From Carposina sasakii (lineage: Eukaryota; Arthropoda; Insecta; Lepidoptera; Carposinidae): DNA of 64,000 nucleotides. Each line of letters starts with the position of its first letter. Position 1 is the first letter of the stretch. The stretch lies in NCBI GenBank assembly GCA_014607495.2, contig CP053159.1:2053501-2117500 (forward strand), given 5' to 3'. Under the pieces are notes generated by a model that had not been told where the DNA came from, did not search any database, and was given only the letters and a program-made list of their open reading frames with translations. Positions 57,378-64,000 of the stretch are shown in pieces. The position numbers and the translations under genes were made by a program.

Positions 57378-57690
57378 CTAGTGGACGCCTGCGATTCCGT
57401 CCGCGTGTACCACAGAAAAAATAAAATGTCGAAATTATCCGGGATAAAAACATTTTACCGGGATAAAAAGTAGCCTATATGTTAAGTAGGACCTGTCACA
57501 ATATATTCCTGAAAACTGCATCGAAATCGGTTCAGCCGTTTCCGAGATTAGCGTGCACAAACGCACAGACAAACAGACAAACCGACAAACAGACAAAAAT
57601 TCCAAAATCATTGTTTTGGGTACTATTGCGTTGATAAAGGTATTCTATAATATTTTTTCTTATATATTACATTTTTATTATATGTTTAGA
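57378..57690 (-). mobile_element. Complete non-autonomous Helitron (TCTATA-type relative)
   Basis: The minus strand begins TCTAAACATATAATAAAAAT and ends GACGGAATCGCAGGCGTCCA then CTAG. Flanking bases are A and T on the element's strand. Confidence 0.85.
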
Positions 57691-58256
57691 TAGATTTACT
57701 TATCTGCGGACTGATATAAATTTATTCCAATAAAACTAAATCCTATCCTTTTTAACTTCTAAAAATATACTTATTAGAATAAAGTAGCTCTGACATACAC
57801 AAAGCAGATAAACGCAAGCGCTATAAAAGTTACTATTATAGTACAATATATACCTACTATGGCGTAAAATATATTTTTTTTTATGACAATTAATTCCTAA
57901 GTATTAATGAAGCCTTCGTCTCGGTACTCTTTATTTTATTGGACACAATATCCCCAATTACGGGTTTTATAGTGTTGACCCTGGTGGTATAAGTAAAGTA
58001 ATAAAAGTTGCAAAAACTCAGTGCGTGCGTGGTTGGTTAGTAACCTACTATAGCGCGTTTACATAGGCATTATAGAACTGTTAAACGAATTCTTTGCTTC
58101 TTTTTTGAGCAATTAGACGCATTCCTGTGACTCATCCATCCGAGGCTCATACATATTTGTACTATTATATCTCTCCAAACATATATTTTCAAATCCCTTT
58201 ACTCAATCTTATCGGGCAAGTTTTAAAGTCTAATTTAAAACCACATTTTTTTTCAG

Positions 58257-58377
58257 CAATTTCTGTCGGCGCTGGTGCAATATCATTTAGAAATCACCTT
58301 GAAAATGACGACATTGACGAAAATTGCAAAAGCGGTGCCTGTGAATTGTCGGCGATTCGCCTATCGCAAACATTTAG
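58257..58377 (+). CDS. Candidate first coding exon, presequence-like N-terminus
   Basis: A strong acceptor (TTTTTTTTCAG) precedes 58257 and a donor (TTTAG|GTAATT) follows 58377. ATG at 58306 (context GAAAATGACG) opens MTTLTKIAKAVPVNCRRFAY then RKHL: basic, without acidic residues, and amphipathic, resembling a mitochondrial targeting sequence. A second frame across the same exon is also open. No partner exon was found in the following 5.6 kb. The call rests on splice signals and composition only. Confidence 0.22.
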
Positions 58378-58752
58378 GTAATTTAATACACTAATTGAAG
58401 TTATACCGATAATTTGGGTGTCATATATCTGAATGCTTTAGTTCTATTTGTATATCGCAATTCCTTTAGGAAATATAAATACATTTAGCGGTAATGATAG
58501 CGCTGCAATTGAAAGACAAAAATACAATCTCATACCAAGCTCATCTATAAGATTCGCGTCGAATCGGCGCGGGCGCCGGCTGCTGTCAAAACCGTGCAAA
58601 ACCAAAACCAGTTCCAACTGCTTTTGTTCCGATCTTTGGGTAAGTTCGATGACCAATGCAAATGTGGGCTGCGGTGTGTGCGGCGCGAGGGTGTGTGCAG
58701 CAGGTCGTCAACCGGCGGTGGTGAGTGAGTCAGCGCCTTTGTCCTCACGTAC

Positions 58753-58966
58753 CTGCCACGTGCGGCCCACGTGCCGGAGGTAACCGCCATCACGGTAAGT
58801 GTACTCCAACAAGCGCCTGGAAACATCGAAACCAGAGCACCTGATGAAGTACAATGTGCGTGCGGCGGTTTCAGGCTGGGTTTCTTTCTTGAGCGTTGCA
58901 GTCGGAGGAGACGGCATCGCGCGCTACTTCAGGTACCTGACTCGAGGACAGTCCCGGCGCCGGAGT
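58753..58966 (-). CDS. Candidate first exon of an unidentified gene downstream of a TATA promoter
   Basis: Starts at the predicted initiator (58966); ATG at 58917 opens 55 codons (MPSPPTATLKKETQPETAAR, later GFDVSRRLLEYTYRDGGYLR) to a good donor, TGGCAG|GTACGTG, at 58753. The frame runs 14 codons further before a stop. No known domain is recognised and no second exon was found. In GC-rich DNA open frames arise easily, and several others overlap here on both strands, so protein coding is uncertain while transcription initiation is more plausible. Confidence 0.3.
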
Positions 58967-58997
58967 AGCGCGCGTCGCCGCCGCCCGGTTATTTATA
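58966..58997 (-). promoter_or_regulatory. Candidate core promoter: TATA box plus initiator in GC-rich block
   Basis: The minus strand carries TATAAATA at 58997-58990 and CTACTCC, a match to the insect/vertebrate initiator YYANWYY, with its A at 58966. That is 31 bp from the first T of the TATA box, the canonical spacing. The surrounding 58560-59270 is strikingly GC- and CpG-rich in an AT-rich region. Confidence 0.45.
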
Positions 58998-59299
58998 GCG
59001 CGGAGTGGAGCGAGCAGAGCGCGTGTGTCGCGCTCGACGCTCGGCGAAGGACTGCAGGTCGGACCGCGACGTCCCCCGCGCGTCTCCAGACGTCAGCTGA
59101 CGGGTGCACCGGCCCTGACATTGGCGTGCCCGCGCCGCGCGGGGGGCCGGTCGCTGACCCCGTCCGCGGAAGCCTCCTCGCGAATCCCCTTCTCCCTGTC
59201 TCGCCTTCCCCCTGACCCCCCTCCGCGCCCCGCCGTCGCGACGTCACCGCAGATTTCAGCATGTTTCAGATTCGCAGCATCTTGCAACGGGCTGAGTTG

Positions 59300-60488
59300 A
59301 CAAACTGAAAATAAAGCTCTTGTTTGTGTTGGGTGGGTTTACATGGGCCTGCGGTTTTCATCAAGAATTGATTTTATTGTACGGAGAATTGTTTAGACTA
59401 CATAGGTAGATTCATACATACAATCCTATGCAGCTCACTGAATAAGCATTACATATTGATGACTATTTGTTTATTTACATGATAACACTCTGTAAGTAGG
59501 TACAGTGAGTTCAGTAGCCCAACATTTCATATTGAATAGACTCTATCAGATAGAGAATCGGGGAAATTTGTACAAAACTAGCAGAGACCAAAACATGAGG
59601 CATCCTGTTGAATTACGAATAGGCAAACAAGGTGGGTAGATACTGCAGGGCTCTATAGTTATTCTAGGAGCCCTGACCGTGCTGTATAGGGAGTGCCTAG
59701 CCTAAAAAGTAATGAGCAAGACAAGAGACTATCTTTACATATTTATACAGTCACTACTTTTCTTAATGGATGTATTTATATTCTTTATTATACACAGAAA
59801 ACATTAAATATAAAAATATTAAAAAGATAATGTACAAAGGCGAGCTTATTTCTGACAGAGATTTCTTCCAGTTAACTAAAGTTAACATTTTATAATTAGT
59901 AAATAAGGAAATCACACGTGCACAGCTAAATATAAAAAAAAGTTCCTTAGTTTTGACAAAACTATTTTGCCAACATTAAACATTTGGCAAGTTATATTTA
60001 AATTATATTTCGCATCTTAATTCTATATAAGTGTGTTTATGAGTGTTCATGATTATTAGCACTATTAATGGTGTTGTCAACGTTTAAAAACGCCTTTTGA
60101 TGGTGATCAATCAGCTATGCTATACAGTTTCATCAAAATCCATTTGATAGCTAATGTGTGGAAAAATAATAAACATCCAAACGTACTTCGTACAAGCTTT
60201 CACATTTATGATATTAGTAGGTTAAATTCTATAAAAATAACTTATAGACCCTTATAAATTACAATAAGATCTAAAGTAGAAATGTTAATGCTAAATCCGA
60301 GTTGTCAGAATTCTGTCACAATTGGCTCCATATAAGTAACCAAAACATGTTTATGGTGCTATTTTGCACGATAACCGCCCCCCGAAATGAAAGATCAAGA
60401 AAGATATCAGCTCATCGTGAGTACCAAATAGGCTCCTATTACTTGGTTACAGAACTCTCAAAATGGATGTTTTATACTCGTACCCATA
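59300..60488. other. Intergenic, no recognised gene
   Basis: AT-rich. Contains a LINE 3'-end-like fragment at about 59770-59905 (TATTCTTTATTATACACAGA, TGTACAAAGGCGAGCTTATT) and no coding signal I can support. Confidence 0.4.
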
Positions 60489-60721
60489 CTAGTGGACGCC
60501 CGCGACTTCGTCCGCGTGGACTGCAGAAAAAACATAATGTCGAAATTATTCGGGATGAAAATATTTCCGGGATAAAAAGTAACCTATGTGTTAAATCCAG
60601 GGTGTCAGCTAACTCCATACCAAATTTTATTAAAATAGCTCCAGCCGTTTTGACGTGAAAGAGTAATAAACTTCCATCTGTCCATACTCAGAAACTTTCG
60701 CGTTTATAATATTAAGTAGGA
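60489..60721 (-). mobile_element. Complete non-autonomous Helitron (TCCTAC-type 5' end)
   Basis: The minus strand begins TCCTACTTAATATTATAAAC and ends CGGACGAAGTCGCGGGCGTC then CACTAG|T. Bases outside fit the A|T target. Confidence 0.9.
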
Positions 60722-60744
60722 TTATATTAAAATATAAAATTATT

Positions 60745-61070
60745 AATAAAGAAATGGAAAAAATTCTTCACCCGAGTGGGAATCGAACCCACGACCACTG
60801 CATACCGTGCTAGTTGCTCTAACCACTGAGCTACCGGGTCAATTACTCGGATGACGAATTTTACCATCTCTTTTCTAAATTACATATTGGCAACGTTATT
60901 TTTCATCCCGATAGCTATACACTAGCCAAATCTCGGCAAAGAAAGCTGAATCCCTCAGCACAATCTTTAAAGATGAAACGATCAACCATATCCTAACGGA
61001 TTAAATTAATGGAGAAGTGTTTTTATAAATTTATCTTAGTCAAGATATTATATATTATAAAATTATTAAT
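60745..61070 (-). mobile_element. tRNA-derived SINE, family S, longest copy
   Basis: The minus strand has A box GGTAGCTCAGTGGTTAGAGC and B box GTGGGTTCGATTCCCACTCG, then GGTGAAGAATTTTTTCC and a TTATTAATAA tail. Upstream sequence (TTAGTCAAGATATTATAT, GAGAAGTGTTTTTATAAATT) is shared with 39500-39660, extending the family beyond the tRNA-like head. Confidence 0.78.
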
Positions 61071-61094
61071 AAAGAAATAAAATAGTAAATTATA

Positions 61095-61261
61095 ACATGG
61101 GGAGAGTCGACTAAGGAATTTAAGGGTATTCTTTCAGGCGATGAGCTAGCAACTTGTCACTCATCTTTGACATCTCACCTCGCTATGTTAAACGTAACTG
61201 TAGGATCTCCTTCGCGAACGCGCAGTTCTGGCCACATTTTTGTGGGACACGGCCGTGTGTA
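61095..61261. repeat. Dispersed repeat, family E, abutting a family Q MITE
   Basis: GTCGACTAAGGAATTTAAGG, AGCTAGCAACTTGTCACTCA and GCAGTTCTGGCCACATTTTT. It ends exactly where the 61262 MITE begins. Confidence 0.55.
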
Positions 61262-61642
61262 TACAGGGTGTTTTTTCGTTGCCACCCTTAACGAAGGGTA
61301 TGTACTCTATACATGAAATAAGGTAAGTTTATGCCCAAAAAAAATGTTGGGGAAACGATGTAAATTTTTTTATTTTAATTTCTTGATCGGGCGAAATTTA
61401 TAATGTCCAGTGTTTATGCTAGTTTTTTCATAGACAGATATTAATTATTTCCCGAGAAAAAATCTTGCTACACGCATCAATGTGCATTTATGCAGAAAAA
61501 CGCAGTCTATTCACTCAACTTTGGACCCTAATAATCTGGAAACCAGACACTTCCCAGGTATGCTTCCATTGAGAAAAATGATCGTGACGATGAGGAGGTT
61601 CCGTAGTTTTCGGGAACGTTGACGACCAAAAATCACCCTGTA
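61262..61642 (+). mobile_element. MITE family Q, complete
   Basis: TACAGGGTGTTTTTTCGTTG ... GACCAAAAATCACCCTGTA with TA at both ends. Longer than 55952 by about 30 bp near ACGATGTAAATTTTTTTA. Confidence 0.85.
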
Positions 61643-62184
61643 TGCATAAATAAATATGGTAAAACCGAATTTACTGATATTGTATATGGTATTAGTACTG
61701 CAAGTATATTATGTGAAATTAGTAGCAAAGGTAAAAAAAATATAAACACTTTCCTATTTACCACGAATACTGCACCAACTTCAAACATGTCGTTACTTTC
61801 ATTCAGACATACTAGTGGTCAAATGCCTGCCAGCATATTTTTTTTTTGTATAAAGTAATTTATTTTTGGAATAAAGTAATTACTACTTGGTCCAAGCGTT
61901 GGCTAACCACGACCCTCGCTATCATAAAATTCGTACTGTCCTGTATATAGATAGGGTGAACAACTAAGTTCGCGGGAGGTCACACAAAGGTATCTAACCT
62001 AATCTCCGTGAACCGATAGGAGGCATTCGCAAGGGCGTAGGGATGACCTCGGGTGCTTCGAATGAAGGTCAGCTGACATGGCCAATCAGGTTTAGACTGC
62101 AGTGCGAATGCGCGAAGTTTTGGATTTATATTTTTAAGTCACAGAATATGGACGACGCACTTTGCAAAAACTTAAATACATACG

Positions 62185-62575
62185 CCGTGTTCCCAGTATC
62201 GGGTAGCCAGAACTGCAGGATAATAAAACAAATCCCACAGCCACGTTTACCATAGCGTGTTAGGATGTAAGTGATCAGTGACAAGTTGCTCACTTATCGC
62301 CTGAGTGAATCACCGGCCCCCTTATTACCTAACTAGCAAAAGCAAAGCGATAGCGAAAATTGTACAAAAATCGCTGATTGCATGTCAAATTCGTATTACG
62401 TAAAATGAATTTGAAAGGAACTTTGACATTTCAAGGTGAATATTGTACAATTTTCGCTATCGCTTTGCTTCGGCTTTGCTGATTGCTTTTACGTAATCAG
62501 GGGGTGGGTTCTTTAGTCAACTCTTTCGACAAGCAAGGTGATGAGGCTGATTTATTCTAGTGAAGCCCCGCATCA
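62185..62575. repeat. Dispersed repeat, family E, split by a family M MITE
   Basis: CCAGAACTGCAGGATAATAA and CAGTGACAAGTTGCTCACTT lie left of the MITE; TTCTTTAGTCAACTCTTTCG and GAAGCCCCGCATCAGCACAG lie right of it. Confidence 0.65.
62317..62504. mobile_element. Palindromic MITE, family M, nested in family E
   Basis: CCCCCTTATTACCTAACTAG at the left and TTTTACGTAATCAGGGGG at the right. Nearly identical to 6195-6385, so this subfamily moved recently. Confidence 0.85.
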
Positions 62576-62925
62576 GCACAGGACCTAAAATATCTCTGCA
62601 GGCAGCTCTCGCAGCAGCTAAAAGACTGGTATATGCATTTGTATGAAACATATTTAGATAACGGCTGCAGCGTCATCATCGAGCTAGGAATATATGTAAT
62701 AGATGAAGCCGAAGCAACTTGCAGCTGTAGCCAGCAGCCGCAGTCTGATGGGTACCTTTTACCCAAACAGTTATGTACCTACCATAGCAAGTTCATTATT
62801 ATTATTCTATCAAAGAACACACATTGCGTGTAAAAAGCGACTCTAGCTCTATTATCTACTTACTAGGTTAAAGCACTATAAAATCGAGCTGGTCTCCGGG
62901 AGGTCTTTCATCAGGAGTCCAAGGG

Positions 62926-63109
62926 GCCGATTACTTAAAAGCAATAGCAAAGCCGAAGCAAAGCGATAGCGAAAATTGTACAATATTAGCCTTGAAATGT
63001 CAAAGTTCCTTTCAAATTCATTTTACGTAATACGAATTTGACAAGCAATCAGCGATTTTTGTACGATTTTCGCTATCGCTTTGCTTTTGCTAGTTAGGTA
63101 ATAAGGGGG
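62926..63109. mobile_element. Palindromic MITE, family M, opposite orientation
   Basis: GATTACTTAAAAGCAATAGC then AAAGCCGAAGCAAAGCGATA at the left; TTTTGCTAGTTAGGTAATAA then GGGGG at the right. Inverted relative to 62317-62504, 420 bp away. Confidence 0.8.
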
Positions 63110-64000
63110 CAGATCAAGTATATCGATTGTATGCAAAGTTATAGGTATCGTATGCGCATTGCATGTTTTTGTTATCAACTCGTATTTATATAATTACCTA
63201 CATTGCATTCGTGGGTCAAAGTCTGAAGGAAAAAGATATCCTTAATCTTATCCAGATATTTTATCCATTGCTGCGGTTGGTAGTGGTGACCCGCTTGCTG
63301 ACACGAAGGTTCTTTGTTCTTATTCTGGAGGGCCTCTGGTAGAATGCTAATGTAGATCCACCTGTGGGCAACGACAAAAGGGCGACGCCACTGTGGGAAT
63401 TTATATCAGATTATAGTGGGTATACTGCCGGTCATTTTGCTGTCTACCTCTTCTTTAAAGGAGCAAGCAGCGAGTCTCACACCATCTGACACCCCAAGCC
63501 GGTTGTGAATGCGTCCAGTCATTTTCCCACAATATAGGACCATTTTCTTGTAAAACCTAGCAAAACAATGTTTAGACTTAACTATTAAACAATATCATAA
63601 GCTATCATTCCATGAACCAACTATTTTTAGATAAGAGGATATCCGTCGCAAATGGCAGAGTTGACCTAAAACCTAAACGGTTGCCACTAAGACCTTGGTA
63701 CACAAAGTTCAATGCTCCCTTTTATCGTCACTGGTAAGCGTCATCAGTTAATGATAAACGTAAGCCACATACCACGAAGGAAGAACATCAGGGAGGTGCT
63801 ATCCCCTAGAAAGACATACGACCGCTAATGTAGCATGCACAATCCAATCACTGGCTATAAAGGCTCGAGTTGCGATGCGTTGGCGTTGAAGGCAAGCGGT
63901 TTGTCCTGTCTAGTATAGTTCCATACTCAGCGGTATCTACATGCACGTCTACCCATAAGCATTCCGGTGGGCTGTAAATGCCTTTGACCATCGTCTATCT
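63110..64000. other. Intergenic, no recognised gene
   Basis: No gene or family above was recognised. A minus-strand run of 38 codons from about 63523 (MTGRIHNRLGVSDGVRLAAC) is open but unidentified. Confidence 0.35.

Noticed and set aside
58799..59215. 138-codon plus-strand frame and antisense companions
   Set aside because: Arg/Ala/Pro-rich frames open on both strands simply because the block is GC-rich; no recognised motif.
60755..60840. tRNA gene on the minus strand (good A and B boxes)
   Set aside because: The same unit recurs at 7256, 39500 and 52855 with shared non-tRNA flanks and an AT-rich tail, so it is a tRNA-derived SINE.
1..64000. CRISPR arrays, bacterial operons, riboswitches
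   Set aside because: No regularly spaced direct repeats, Shine-Dalgarno sites or polycistronic gene runs; all recognised genes have spliceosomal introns.

Overview
The window is nuclear DNA of a moth or butterfly (Lepidoptera). Genes are split by phase-compatible GT-AG introns, intergenic DNA is AT-rich, and the space is packed with repeats typical of Lepidoptera: Helitrons whose terminus carries the hairpin around CGCGACTTCGTCCGCG, tRNA-derived SINEs, RTE-type retrotransposon tails, and many short palindromic MITEs. No operon, CRISPR array, rRNA or free-standing tRNA gene was seen. Species cannot be fixed from the window.

Host genes lie mainly in the first 28 kb. From the left: the first two exons of a phosphoglucomutase-2-like gene (minus, 1-4702, running off the left edge); a 16-exon PDE2-type cGMP-stimulated cyclic nucleotide phosphodiesterase (minus, 5885-13412) whose exons join in phase into 739 residues; a six-exon UBXN1-like UBA/UBX adaptor of p97/VCP (plus, 14455-18337), divergent from the PDE gene with about 1 kb between start codons and carrying one extra base that breaks its frame; and a three-exon secreted RNase T2 (minus, 26202-27242).

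From 18.3 to 26 kb there is a transposon cluster: MITEs, a decayed PIF/Harbinger transposase (about 21240-23010) and a nearly complete but frame-broken mariner (23574-24763). From 27.3 to 64 kb I find no securely recognised host gene. The space holds two TA-flanked palindromic MITE families, Helitrons, SINEs, a 5'-truncated RTE reverse-transcriptase copy (50523-51590) and smaller inverted-repeat elements. Three weaker host-gene candidates are a 229-codon orphan reading frame (39892-40581), a GC-rich block with a well-formed minus-strand TATA/initiator pair (58966-58997) leading into a short first exon, and a possible first coding exon with a presequence-like N-terminus (58257-58377).

The four recognised genes are not a pathway; they are ordinary neighbours (sugar-phosphate metabolism, cyclic-nucleotide signalling, protein quality control, RNA turnover). 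The points most worth checking are the UBXN1 frameshift, the 62-bp tandem duplication across a PDE2 catalytic exon boundary, the Helitron carrying a helicase remnant, two Helitron groups that share one end but differ at the other, and the candidate promoter near 59 kb. Nothing here amounts to a clearly new biological system.
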